From: an uncultured Desulfobacterium sp.
Lineage (GTDB): Bacteria; Desulfobacterota; Desulfobacteria; Desulfobacterales; Desulfobacteraceae
Assembly (NCBI GenBank): GCA_937124525.1
Contig: CAKZLA010000106.1
Span: 1-14,473 of the forward strand
Direction: 5' to 3'
Length of the DNA stretch: 14,473 nucleotides
Part shown: positions 1 to 7,825 of the stretch, piece by piece
Layout of the letters: the number at the start of each line of letters is the position of its first letter
Numbering within the stretch: the stretch's first letter is position 1
Made by a program: the position numbers and the translations under genes
The notes under the pieces: generated by a model
What the model was told of the DNA's origin: nothing
The model's input: only the letters and a program-made list of their open reading frames with translations
Database searches by the model: none

Positions 1-432
1 AAATAGAAGCAGGACGGCAAGCCCTCCTATCCATTGGGGAGAAAGGGACAGGCCCGGGGACAGAATGGCCCCCAGGGCGTCTCCAAAGCCGATGCAGTAA
101 AATGCAATGGACACGGATTGGGCAAGAAACAGCACAATACCGATGGCCCCGCCGAACTCAAGCCCCAGGGTTCTGGAAATCAGGTAATAACCCCGGCCGC
201 CTTTGACCTTCAGATTCGTGGCCACGGCGGCCAGGGAAAAACTTGTCAGAACAGATATCAAGTTGGCAAGGGCAAGGATGATCAGGGCAGATGCAAGGCC
301 TGCATTGCCGATAACAAACCCCAGGCGGAGAAAAAGAATAATGCCCAGGATGGTCAGCAGGCTTGGGGTAAAAACACCTGCAAAGGTTCCCAGGGTTCCC
401 CCGGTGGTTTTTGCTTCCATGGATGATTTCAT
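1..432 (-). CDS. SLC12/APC-type permease, N-terminal part (runs off the left edge)
   Basis: This is the first 144 codons of a membrane transporter whose remainder lies outside the window. The frame is open from an ATG at 432 to base 1, and a GAGGA site sits 10 bases upstream. The start reads MKSSMEAK, followed by a GTFAGVFTPSLLTILGIILF-type first helix and LRLGFVIGNAG; this is the signature of the cation-chloride cotransporter/amino acid permease superfamily (SLC12 and related bacterial permeases). Further hydrophobic helices follow at about residues 44-64 (ending in SLAAVATN), 90-115 and 130-144. The KGGRGYYLISRTLG segment between helices matches the GG.YY(L/M)ISR stretch typical of SLC12 relatives. 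Substrate (amino acid, or K+/Cl-) cannot be told from this part. It sits downstream of pta on the same strand with an 83-base gap, so read-through transcription is possible. Confidence 0.82.
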   Translation of the reverse strand, partial: MKSSMEAKTTGGTLGTFAGVFTPSLLTILGIILFLRLGFVIGNAGLASALIILALANLISVLTSFSLAAVATNLKVKGGRGYYLISRTLGLEFGGAIGIVLFLAQSVSIAFYCIGFGDALGAILSPGLSLSPQWIGGLAVLLLF

Positions 433-515
433 TTTAACCTGTTCCTCTTTCTTTCAGCATGAGTTACGCCCCATGACCGCCATCTGTTATTACAGCTGAA
501 ATGTACAATATGGAA

Positions 516-2624
516 TTATGACACCAACCCCTTTTCTGCCTGGGCCTGAATAGCCGTAATTGCAACGGTATTCACAATATCTGTTACAACACAACCACGG
601 CTAAGATCGTTGACAGGTTTATTAAGGCCCTGCATAATTGGACCTATGGCAACTGCCCCTGCAGAACGTTGAACCGCTTTGTAAGTATTGTTGCCCGTAT
701 TGAGATCTGGAAATATAAAAACGGTGGCCCTGCCAGCTACTTTACTGTCCGGCATTTTAGTTGCTGCAACAGTAAGATCCACAGCCGCGTCATACTGGAT
801 TGGCCCTTCAAGAAGTAAATCAGGCGCCAGCCGGTGGGCAATCTCTGTTGCTTTTTTAACTTTCTCAACCTCCTCACCTATCCCAGATGAGCCGGAAGAG
901 TATGAAAGCATTGCCACAAAAGGCTTTATACCAAACAACACTGCAGTCCTCGATGATTCTATTGCTATTTCTGCGAGTTGTTCCGCAGTAGGTCTGGGAT
1001 TAACGGCACAATCACCATAGGCAAGGACCCTGTCTTCAAGACACATAAAAAACACCGAAGACATGATGGTACTTCCGGGTTTAGTCTTTACGAATTCCAA
1101 AGATGGCCTCACCGTATTCAGAGTTGAGTGGGCTGCTCCAGACACCATACCGTCGGCGTGCCCTTTGTATACCATCATAGTTCCAAAATAATTGACCGCA
1201 GACATCACATCACGCGCATTGTCTGGAGTAATTCCTTTATGCTTTCTTAACTCAAAATAGGTTTCAGCATAGTCATCAAAGAAATCGGATTTCACAGGAT
1301 CAATAATTTCAACACCACTTAGAGCCAGTCCAAGTGTCACAATCTTGTTTTTAATAGTCTGGACGTTGCCAAGCAGAACAATCTCCACCACATCGCGGTG
1401 AATGAGTATTTCGGCTGCCCGCAAGATTCTCTCATCATCGCCCTCGGGCAACACTATGGTCTGCTTATGTTCACGGGCACGTTTTACAAGACCGAATTCA
1501 AACATTTTTGGCGTCATGACCAGCATACTGTAGCCGACAATTTTATTCCTTAACTCTGAAGTACCAACATGGGATTCAAACAACCCCAGTCCAGATGCGA
1601 TTTTAAGAACTGAATTTGGGGTAATTGAGTTGTGAATAGCCTTTATTTTCACAGCAGTGGTAAAGGTATCATCTTTAACTTTAACAATTGGCACAAGATC
1701 GTCCATACCCTGAAGAAGATTGCGCAAAATCTTATCGGGTTTTAAATAACCTGTGAGAACGATGCCACCTATATTGGGCATATTGGACGACCTATATGCA
1801 GCGAGCATGCCAAGAATAATATCGATCCTGTCAATGGACGTAATGATCAGATTATCATTTGCCAATCTTGGTAATAAATTTTTCAAATTCATTGCTGCAA
1901 TAACAAAACGGGATACGGGTTTGTTGAGCTGCTCTTTGCCATAGATAATTTTTGCATCAAGGGCCTTGACAATCTCTGTCATCGTCGGTCGATCAAGTGT
2001 CTCTTCGAAAGGAATTGAATAGATAAGTTCTATCTTTTGTTGGAGTTTTTCTCTCAGCGACTGTAACATTTCCTGCTGTAGAGAAGTTGGGGTTTTATTG
2101 ACAATGATTGACAGTATATTTGACCCTTTTTCCTCGAAAGACTCGATGGCAAACCGACACGATCTGACCACTCCCTCTATAGATCCCTCATGGGCATTGG
2201 CAATCATCAAAACCGGACAGCCAAGATTGTTGGCAATTTCTACATTGAGCTCAAATTCAAACGCTGACGAATCACTCTCAAAATCTGTCCCCAGACAAAG
2301 AACGAAATCATATTCGTTTTCAAGAGATTTATAGCTTTCCAGTATGCCTTCGAGAAGCTTGTCATATTGTTTGTCAGCGACGAGTGTCCTGGCTTCTTCA
2401 AACGTGTATGCATACATTTGGCGGTAAGGGATATCAAGATTGTAGTGGGTTGATATCAAATGAATAATATCATCCTTTCCATCCGCATTGTGTTTCATGT
2501 TCACTATCGGTCGAAAAACAGCAACCCGCACCAAGTTTCGAACAAGAAATTCCATGACTCCCAAAGCAACCAGTGATATGCCGCTTTTGGGTTCCAATGC
2601 AGTGATATAAAGATTTTTCGACAT
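516..2624 (-). CDS. pta: phosphate acetyltransferase (two-domain, Pta)
   Basis: Phosphate acetyltransferase interconverts acetyl-CoA plus phosphate and acetyl phosphate plus CoA in the cytoplasm, linking acetyl-CoA to acetate and ATP. The 702-residue length matches the long enterobacterial form (about 714). Residues 1-230 form the N-terminal P-loop-like/dethiobiotin-synthetase-like domain, although its glycine-rich loop is unusual (ALEPKSGISLVALG, residues 9-22). Residues about 237-330 fit the DRTGG regulatory domain. From about residue 375 the catalytic PTA_PTB domain begins: LPEGDDERILRAAE (392-405), MLSYSSGSSG (572-581), GPIMQGLNKPVNDLSRG (661-677) and TDIVNTVAITAIQA (681-694). The ATG is preceded by GAGG nine bases upstream. 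No acetate kinase gene is adjacent, so the partner must be elsewhere or be replaced by another acetyl-transfer enzyme. No clear terminator was seen after the stop. Confidence 0.96.
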   Translation of the reverse strand: MSKNLYITALEPKSGISLVALGVMEFLVRNLVRVAVFRPIVNMKHNADGKDDIIHLISTHYNLDIPYRQMYAYTFEEARTLVADKQYDKLLEGILESYKSLENEYDFVLCLGTDFESDSSAFEFELNVEIANNLGCPVLMIANAHEGSIEGVVRSCRFAIESFEEKGSNILSIIVNKTPTSLQQEMLQSLREKLQQKIELIYSIPFEETLDRPTMTEIVKALDAKIIYGKEQLNKPVSRFVIAAMNLKNLLPRLANDNLIITSIDRIDIILGMLAAYRSSNMPNIGGIVLTGYLKPDKILRNLLQGMDDLVPIVKVKDDTFTTAVKIKAIHNSITPNSVLKIASGLGLFESHVGTSELRNKIVGYSMLVMTPKMFEFGLVKRAREHKQTIVLPEGDDERILRAAEILIHRDVVEIVLLGNVQTIKNKIVTLGLALSGVEIIDPVKSDFFDDYAETYFELRKHKGITPDNARDVMSAVNYFGTMMVYKGHADGMVSGAAHSTLNTVRPSLEFVKTKPGSTIMSSVFFMCLEDRVLAYGDCAVNPRPTAEQLAEIAIESSRTAVLFGIKPFVAMLSYSSGSSGIGEEVEKVKKATEIAHRLAPDLLLEGPIQYDAAVDLTVAATKMPDSKVAGRATVFIFPDLNTGNNTYKAVQRSAGAVAIGPIMQGLNKPVNDLSRGCVVTDIVNTVAITAIQAQAEKGLVS

Positions 2625-2961
2625 TATATTTATCCTCTGAGTCCGGCAAGATATTCATTTCCACTACAGGCTAAATGGCTCCTTTCCCGACTGCCATCTG
2701 TAGACCGAGCCATTTCACTCTGCCCCCATGGGCGAACATGGGCGAATGTAATTCGTGAATTCCAAATGAAAAACCCTGTCGCATTGTTTTTTGACGACAG
2801 CAATGATTCTACACCAATTATGAAAATCCAGCCATAAAATAATTTCCCCGCCCTTCATACAACCGGTTGATAAACGCTGGCCCGATGTTGAAGTGATTCA
2901 TACTGTGAAGCCATTGAAATCAATGACTGAAACACCCTAAACCTAAAACAAGGCGTGTTCA
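2625..2961. other. 337-base intergenic region upstream of pta
   Basis: No convincing coding region. It must hold the pta promoter (minus strand), but I see only weak matches: a TAGAAT hexamer with a poor -35. The most regular element is an exact tandem duplication of a 10-mer at 2727-2746, next to AT-rich half-sites (AATTCGTGAATT, 2750-2761). On its far side the region joins the stop codon of the mgtE relic. Confidence 0.5.
2727..2746. repeat. tandem 10-bp direct repeat (2 copies)
   Basis: The decamer CATGGGCGAA occurs twice back to back with no mismatch, about 105-120 bases upstream of the pta start codon. The 10-base period puts both copies on the same face of the helix, as expected for a regulator binding side by side. 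It could equally be a chance slippage duplication. Confidence 0.6.
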
Positions 2962-3241
2962 TTAAACCAGCCAATCCTGGAATAAGACTGCAAACCCCAG
3001 GAAGGCAAAAAAACCAAGGATATCGGTTACTGTTGTCAGAATTATACTGGAACTCTGTGCAGGATCAATGCCGATTTTTTTCATGAATAAAGGTATTGAC
3101 GCACCGGCCAAACCGGCAAAAATAAGGTTAAAAAACATGCCCAGGCCGATGACAAGGCCAAGGTATGGATTACCATTCCAGAGCCAGGCTACAATGGCGG
3201 TCACAATCCCTAATAATCAGACCATTTATAGCACCAAGATT
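2962..3241 (-). pseudogene. mgtE: mgtE magnesium transporter relic (C-terminal end only, frameshifted)
   Basis: Intact MgtE proteins are about 450 residues, with an N domain, CBS domains and five transmembrane helices that move Mg2+. Only the last helices survive here. The open part (80 codons from a GTG at 3204) reads WNGNPYLGLVIGLGMFFNL, then IPLFMKKIGIDPAQSS and TTVTDILGFFAFLG, which is the conserved MgtE carboxy end with its PA..S...TT..TD pore motif. Upstream, an extra A on the minus strand (base 3211) shifts the frame: in the other frame the protein continues upward as NLGAINGLII, matching the preceding MgtE helix start, until a TAA at 3253-3251. All earlier domains are gone; the stop of the UPF0316 gene lies at 3275. 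A functional transporter is excluded. Whether the tail is still translated is unknown. Confidence 0.85.
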
Positions 3242-3274
3242 AGTATATTTTTACTTTCTATTACTCCTGGAACG

Positions 3275-3814
3275 TCACCCACCTAACGGAGTGTTCACTG
3301 GCCTTAAAATTTTATTCATAGAACTTGCCTGTTCCACCACATAAAAAACTTGATTGTCTATTGCTTGGATTTCAGCAAGAATTCTCTTCAGGTCCTTCCG
3401 GCGGCAGGCAATATACAGTTCATTGACAGGCCCTTTCATACCCTCACCAACAAATTTGGTAACTGGCTGACCAAGATCCCTTATTGCTTTTATAATCATG
3501 TCTCCGGATTCTCTGCAGTAAACTTTCAAAATGATCGATCCAAAAGCTAATTTTGCTTCAACTTTAATGCCAACAACGTTTCCAGTAGCATACCCCAATG
3601 CGTAAAATATTACTAAAATCGGTTGGTCTTTTACCTGGCTGATTACTGTGCTGGCAACCAGTAGCCAGATAACAATTTCAAAGACAGCCAGACAAAACGC
3701 TATAAGAGTTCTTCCTTGAACTGTAACAATAGTACGAACAGTTCCTATAGCTACGTCACAAATTCTTGCAAAAAAAACAATAACACCGGTAAGGAGGATA
3801 GACGATTCAACCAT
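3275..3814 (-). CDS. UPF0316/DUF2179-type membrane protein
   Basis: A 179-residue protein of the UPF0316 family (DUF5698 membrane part plus DUF2179-like soluble part), of unknown function. Three hydrophobic helices lie at about residues 5-24, 33-55 and 62-82. The first loop holds the family-typical ARICDVAIGTVRTI, with a charged R/D pair. After GNVVGIKVEAKLAFG comes a soluble alpha/beta domain (about 90-165) ending in FYVVEQ, similar to the DUF2179 domain of YitT-type proteins. Length is normal for the family (about 170-190). An AAAGG site precedes the ATG. The gene is sandwiched between two relics, the acetyl-CoA hydrolase head upstream and the mgtE tail downstream, so it may use transcription that formerly served the hydrolase. 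Membrane location is read from the hydropathy; no activity can be assigned. Confidence 0.88.
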   Translation of the reverse strand: MVESSILLTGVIVFFARICDVAIGTVRTIVTVQGRTLIAFCLAVFEIVIWLLVASTVISQVKDQPILVIFYALGYATGNVVGIKVEAKLAFGSIILKVYCRESGDMIIKAIRDLGQPVTKFVGEGMKGPVNELYIACRRKDLKRILAEIQAIDNQVFYVVEQASSMNKILRPVNTPLGG

Positions 3815-3828
3815 GGTTTTACCTTTAT

Positions 3829-4056
3829 TTAATAGAGTTTCATAACGTTTATCGAGAAAATAGAAGAAGGGGTGGGTTTTATGGTCAGGTTGATGGAGGG
3901 GTCTTTTTTGGCCCGAAGATACAGGGCATTGACCATCTGGTTGGGTTTTCCCAGTGCCAGAGGCATAGCAAATACTATTTTCTTACCCACTGTTTCAATA
4001 ATACGATCTACACAAATTTCAACATCCGTGACAAACTCCGGCTTTATTGCTGGCAT
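3829..4056 (-). pseudogene. acetyl-CoA hydrolase/transferase relic (N-terminal 59 residues)
   Basis: The 75-codon frame from the ATG at 4056 begins MPAIKPEFVTDVEICVDRII and continues with VGKKIVFAMPLALGKPNQMV and NALYLRAKKDPSINLTI. This is the amino end of the large acetyl-CoA hydrolase/CoA-transferase proteins of delta-proteobacteria, normally several hundred residues long. Homology stops after about residue 59; the last 16 residues (KPTPSS... to KLY) look like junk after a deletion. A near-perfect AGGAGG sits ten bases before this ATG, so I take it as the true original start although the frame extends 41 codons further upstream. The next gene (UPF0316) starts 15 bases beyond the stop. The fragment lacks the catalytic glutamate region and cannot be an enzyme. 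Confidence is good for family, moderate for pseudogene status, since a short peptide could still be made. Confidence 0.7.
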
Positions 4057-4226
4057 GGGTTCGTTTCCTCCTTGATACATACTCGATATGATCCATGGGA
4101 ATGAAAAAAAGCTACATTTAAGAGGGTTTTGCAAAAACAATCTTTTCGCACGTAAAAACACTATATATTGACAATGCAATGACGTAATAAATACATATAG
4201 TGAACAGGCCTGAATGTTTTTATTTT

Positions 4227-4751
4227 TTAATCACCCTTTTTTTTCCTGCGTGATCTGCGTGGCTTTACCCGCTGCCTGAGTTTACTCGTGCTGTTTAGAA
4301 TAGTGTCTTTAATTCTTTCCTGATACTTGTTCATTATTCGACAAACCACAAAATACCCGATTACGGCAGTCGGCAATCCAACCAGAATCCCCCCTATTGT
4401 CATGGCTACAAAGATTCTGGGAACCTGCCGTATTATTACTAATAGAGAATCAAGATTCATATCCATCAGTATTAACGGCTTATCAAGCCCAATGACTTTT
4501 GATCCCACAAAATAAGTAAACGTGTAAATAAACGGGGCTGTAATAGGATTTGTTACCTGAACACCAATGGCTGTAGTAATTTTACTCCACTTCAGAAGAG
4601 AGGCGATAAAAATTCCGACCACAATCTGAATACCCATTGTTGGGCTAAAACCAATGAAAAGACCAAGCGCAAAACCCAAGGCAATCTCACGTGGTGTTCC
4701 CCTGATTTTCAGGAACCGATAATAGATCCGTCTGATATAAGTTGCAATCAT
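4227..4751 (-). CDS. DUF2062 membrane protein
   Basis: A 174-residue integral membrane protein of the DUF2062 family (function unknown). The hallmark is RGTPREIALGFALGLFIGFS followed by PTMGIQIV, then the helix-breaking VTNPITAPFIYTFTYFVG, which is the conserved NP..AP motif. Hydrophobic helices lie at about residues 23-55, 60-84 and 108-137. The carboxy end is short and very basic (RQRVKPRRSRRKKKGD), presumably cytoplasmic. The start ATG has no obvious Shine-Dalgarno sequence, so initiation is less certain than for its neighbours, but the conserved region begins within 17 residues. It is divergent from the Na/phosphate transporter, with 266 bases between the two starts. Confidence 0.88.
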   Translation of the reverse strand: MIATYIRRIYYRFLKIRGTPREIALGFALGLFIGFSPTMGIQIVVGIFIASLLKWSKITTAIGVQVTNPITAPFIYTFTYFVGSKVIGLDKPLILMDMNLDSLLVIIRQVPRIFVAMTIGGILVGLPTAVIGYFVVCRIMNKYQERIKDTILNSTSKLRQRVKPRRSRRKKKGD

Positions 4752-5017
4752 AATTTATCAATATACACAATTTGTAAAAAATCCCATTCCTATTTTCATA
4801 AATCTATCAGGAAAGCACCATAGATCCTGCACAGATCTTCAATATAATTCTAACAACGGTAACCGATACCCTTGTTTTTTTCTTTCCTGGGCTTTGCAGT
4901 CCTGTTCCAGAATTGGCTGGTTTAATGAGCAATGTAATTGAATTGTATTTAATTCTTGTTAAATTTGTGTTAATCATAAATTAATTTTCATCTTAACTTT
5001 TTATTCTGTGAGTACAC

Positions 5018-6724
5018 ATGCTTGATTTTGATTATTGGAAATTGCTGGCTGGCTTGGGCATATTCCTTTTTGGAATGCAGCTTCTCGAAATTTCGGTCAA
5101 AGACCTGTCAGGAAAAACTTTCAGGAGAATTATCCGAGATTACACCAACACCCGTCTAAAGGCCATTGCAAACGGCACGCTGGTTACCGCTCTTTTACAG
5201 AGCAGCTCTGCTGTTTCTCTCATGGTTCTTGCCTTTGTAGGTGCTGGCATCATGAGCATGGAAAACGCAATCGGCGTTATCCTTGGCTCCAATATCGGAA
5301 CAACACTGACAGCCTGGATTGTTGCTACCTTAGGCTTTAAAATTAAAATTGAAACCTTTGCCCTGCCTTTCCTTGGTTTTGGTGCTGCCGGATTGATATT
5401 GTTTAAACCTGGCACAAAGCTCTACCATATCAATCGCCTGATGATTGGCTTCGGATTCCTATTTCTTGGCCTTGACTATATGAAGACAAGCGTGGAGACT
5501 TTTTCACAAAACTTTAATCCAGGACAATTCCAGAACCTTGCCCTGTGGATGTGTCTGGCTATCGGAACCATCATCACAGCGCTCATGCAGGCCAGTGCTG
5601 CAACCATTGCCATCACTCTGGCAGCATTAAACAGCCAGCTGATGACCTTTGAAATGGCTGCGGCCATGGTCATCGGCTCCAATATCGGCACCACGGCCAC
5701 TGTGCTTTTAGGAGCAATTGGAGGAACACCTCCCAAAAAAAGAGTGGCCGCAAGCCACCTGTTTTTTAACCTGGTGACTGGACTCATCGCCTTTCTGGCC
5801 TTGCCAGTGATGATTATGGCCGTTAAATTGTTTGTAGATGTCTCAACCAATGGGCTGGTCGGGATTGCCCTGTTCCACACCATGTTTAATATTACCGGGG
5901 TCCTGGTTTTTCTGCCAATTGTAGGAGTGATGACGAATTATCTTGTCAAACTTTTTCCTGAACATAAAGAACAATTGTGTGTTCATATCGCAAATACACC
6001 CATAGAGGAAGTTGAAGCGGCAGTTATCGCCCTTAAAAGCGAAATTATTCATCTGCTTCAGGAGTGTCAGCTTTACACCTTGAGATCACTCCATATTGAT
6101 AAAACACTTGTGTTTGAAGAGCCCCTGCCCTTTGAAAAAAACAAAAAAAACCGATTATCGATTGAAGACCTTTACAGCGGTATCAAAGACCTGCATTCCT
6201 CCATTATTGCTTATTACTCGCTTATTCAGACCCAAAAACTTGATGAGACTGTCTCTCTGGATCTGGAAAGAGCTATTCTTGCATCAAGAAACATTATGAA
6301 TTCTGCAAAGAATTTCAAGGGAATTCGGCCGGACTTTGATGAATTTGAATCGTCTGACTCGGCTTTTCTCAACCGCCAGTACGACCGTTTCAGAAAACGG
6401 CTGGTTGTCCTGTATCATGAAATAAATGACCTGCTTTCTCTAAATGAGTGCCAATTACAGTATGATACCATCATCAAGGCTTTTGCCAATGTTGAACAGG
6501 AAGATAATCGGTTCATTCAAAGCATCGTCCAGACATCCTGCAGCAACCAGAACGAGCACCTGGATCTGTCCACCCTGTTTCTGGTAAACCGTCTTTTTAC
6601 TCAGGCCTGTAGAATGATAATTTTCAGCATCAAAGATTTGAAACTCACACAGGAAAAGGCCGATCATTTTGATAAAGCCATTGAGCCTGGATTTAAATTA
6701 CGACCGGCAGTCCTATCTCCTTAA
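5018..6724 (+). CDS. Na/phosphate cotransporter family protein with PhoU-like C-terminal domain
   Basis: A 568-residue NptA/YjbB-type transporter, expected to move phosphate with Na+ across the inner membrane. The membrane part (residues 1 to about 312) shows the family's inverted internal repeat: QSSSA (61-65) and GSNIGTT (90-96) in the first half, then QASAA (191-195) and GSNIGTT (220-226) in the second. QSSSA is the canonical substrate motif; its second copy is altered to QASAA, which is common in bacterial members. From about 325 to 560 the protein is soluble and helical, rich in charged residues (for example EEVEAAVIALKSEIIHLLQE), matching the PhoU-like tail that often ends these proteins. 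The start ATG has only a weak GTGAG site. The 266-base AT-rich upstream region is presumably the promoter; no Pho box was recognised by eye. No obvious terminator follows. Confidence 0.92.
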   Translation: MLDFDYWKLLAGLGIFLFGMQLLEISVKDLSGKTFRRIIRDYTNTRLKAIANGTLVTALLQSSSAVSLMVLAFVGAGIMSMENAIGVILGSNIGTTLTAWIVATLGFKIKIETFALPFLGFGAAGLILFKPGTKLYHINRLMIGFGFLFLGLDYMKTSVETFSQNFNPGQFQNLALWMCLAIGTIITALMQASAATIAITLAALNSQLMTFEMAAAMVIGSNIGTTATVLLGAIGGTPPKKRVAASHLFFNLVTGLIAFLALPVMIMAVKLFVDVSTNGLVGIALFHTMFNITGVLVFLPIVGVMTNYLVKLFPEHKEQLCVHIANTPIEEVEAAVIALKSEIIHLLQECQLYTLRSLHIDKTLVFEEPLPFEKNKKNRLSIEDLYSGIKDLHSSIIAYYSLIQTQKLDETVSLDLERAILASRNIMNSAKNFKGIRPDFDEFESSDSAFLNRQYDRFRKRLVVLYHEINDLLSLNECQLQYDTIIKAFANVEQEDNRFIQSIVQTSCSNQNEHLDLSTLFLVNRLFTQACRMIIFSIKDLKLTQEKADHFDKAIEPGFKLRPAVLSP

Positions 6725-6788
6725 TTATCCTTAACAGTTATTCATATTCAGCCCTGCCCGGCTTGAAACATGTGTTCATTTAAATACC

Positions 6789-6817
6789 TTGCATACGAAT
6801 AGGTATAAGCTTATCAT
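6789..6817 (+). promoter_or_regulatory. possible sigma-70-like promoter for the isoaspartyl peptidase gene
   Basis: TTGCAT (6789-6794) and TATCAT (6812-6817) are separated by exactly 17 bases. The -10 matches five of six consensus positions, the -35 only three. It would give a leader of roughly 50 bases before the GTG start. This is a by-eye match in AT-rich DNA. Confidence 0.33.
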
Positions 6818-6873
6818 ACAATCTAACCATAGGGATAACTTATTAAAAATAAAATAAAAATTGGAGACAATCG

Positions 6874-7674
6874 GTGCTTAACTTTCAACGTGCGATTTTA
6901 ACCCATGGGGGAGCAGGCTCGGATCCCAAAGATTTTGATGGACCAAAATCTGCCGCCAACAGAGGAATGGATCTCATGGCGAAGGGTGAAACAGCTTTGG
7001 TTGCTGTGGTTGATGCAGTGAAGTATTTAGAAGATGACCCCCGGTTTAATGCCGGTTTGGGCTCAAGGTTGAGGATTGATGGGCATACCATGCAACTGGA
7101 TGCATCCTGTATGACGAGTAACAATGAATTCGGAGCAGTGGCCTGTGTGGAAAATATTAAAAACCCTATTGCCATAGCCCAGGGGGTATTGCGTCACTCT
7201 CCGCATATCCTTCTGGTGGGAGATGGGGCCAGGATTTTTGCAGAAGAATATAATATTCCGGTTACAGGTTTAAGTGTTTCCGGCGATGGCGGAACCTCCG
7301 GTACATCATGCGATACAGTGGGTGCCGTTGCCTTTGACGGAACCACATTTGCTGCTGCCTTAAGCACGGGCGGGCTTGAGAAATCAGCCATGGGACGGGT
7401 GGGTGATGTGCCACTGCCGGGATGTGGTCTGTTTTGTGGCGCATCAGGGGCCGTGGCCTGCACCGGGGACGGTGAATTTATCGCTCTTAAACTTCTGGCA
7501 AAAGAAGTTTACACCTGGCTGGAAAACAGCATGAGCCCTGATGAAGCAGCACAAAAGGCAATCACTTTGTTTGACCCAAGTGTCGATATCGGACTTATCA
7601 TTTTAACCCAAAATGGATTTGCATCAAATGCCCGTAACGGCATGGCGTGGTCACATATTACGGAGAACAAATAA
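6874..7674 (+). CDS. plant-type L-asparaginase / isoaspartyl peptidase (Ntn hydrolase, family T2)
   Basis: Asparaginase_2 enzymes hydrolyse L-asparagine and beta-aspartyl (isoaspartyl) dipeptides and mature by self-cleavage before a catalytic threonine. The start is a GTG with GGAG eight bases upstream. Visible motifs: HGGAG (11-15); FNAGLGSRLRIDG (58-70); the cleavage site DTVGAVAFD, where Thr148 should become the nucleophile of the beta subunit; STGG (164-167); GRVGDVPLPGCG (174-185), which holds the substrate Arg/Asp; and TGDGE (197-201). At 266 residues it is shorter than E. coli IaaA (about 320), mainly by a short inter-domain linker and tail, but no catalytic element is missing. One base after its stop begins a cyanophycinase-like fragment. 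That order suggests the ancestral role was splitting beta-Asp-Arg-type dipeptides released from a cyanophycin-like polymer. The asparaginase versus isoaspartyl peptidase balance cannot be read from sequence. Confidence 0.93.
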   Translation: MLNFQRAILTHGGAGSDPKDFDGPKSAANRGMDLMAKGETALVAVVDAVKYLEDDPRFNAGLGSRLRIDGHTMQLDASCMTSNNEFGAVACVENIKNPIAIAQGVLRHSPHILLVGDGARIFAEEYNIPVTGLSVSGDGGTSGTSCDTVGAVAFDGTTFAAALSTGGLEKSAMGRVGDVPLPGCGLFCGASGAVACTGDGEFIALKLLAKEVYTWLENSMSPDEAAQKAITLFDPSVDIGLIILTQNGFASNARNGMAWSHITENK

Positions 7675-7675
7675 T

Positions 7676-7825
7676 ATGGCAATAAATCCAATATTCTTGG
7701 ATCGCCTGATTGCAATTGGCGGTAATGAAGACAAGGGAGATGAATTGATTGTACTTAAACACGTTCTAAATGTCTTCAGAAATCTCTTCCCTGAATTCCT
7801 CAATAGCCGGGTTGATTGTTTTTAA
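7676..7825 (+). pseudogene. cyanophycinase-like (peptidase S51 family) 5' fragment
   Basis: A 49-codon frame starting one base after the isoaspartyl peptidase stop (TAATATG). It begins MAINPIFLDRLIAIGGNEDK; the L(I/V)(A/I)IGG.EDK element is the conserved amino end of cyanophycinase and related serine peptidases, which are normally about 250-290 residues. After about residue 30 the likeness ends, close to where the convergent metallohydrolase gene finishes (7766); the last 20 codons are antisense to that gene's carboxy end. The catalytic serine and histidine regions are absent, so it cannot be an enzyme. Its tight coupling to the peptidase gene suggests the two once formed an operon, later cut by a deletion. 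The family call rests on one short motif plus context. Confidence 0.62.

Noticed and set aside
34..426. 130-codon plus-strand frame at the left edge
   Set aside because: It is antisense to the permease N-terminus, which has clear SLC12-like helices; the plus-strand translation is low-complexity Gln/Gly/Lys with no recognisable fold.
2955..3301. GTGTTCA repeated on both sides of the mgtE relic as possible target-site duplication
   Set aside because: Seven bases only, unequal sequence beyond them, and no transposase or terminal inverted repeats between; chance is the simpler explanation.
6885..7463. Minus-strand frames opposite the isoaspartyl peptidase
   Set aside because: The plus-strand gene has all catalytic motifs; the antisense products are compositionally odd and unsupported.
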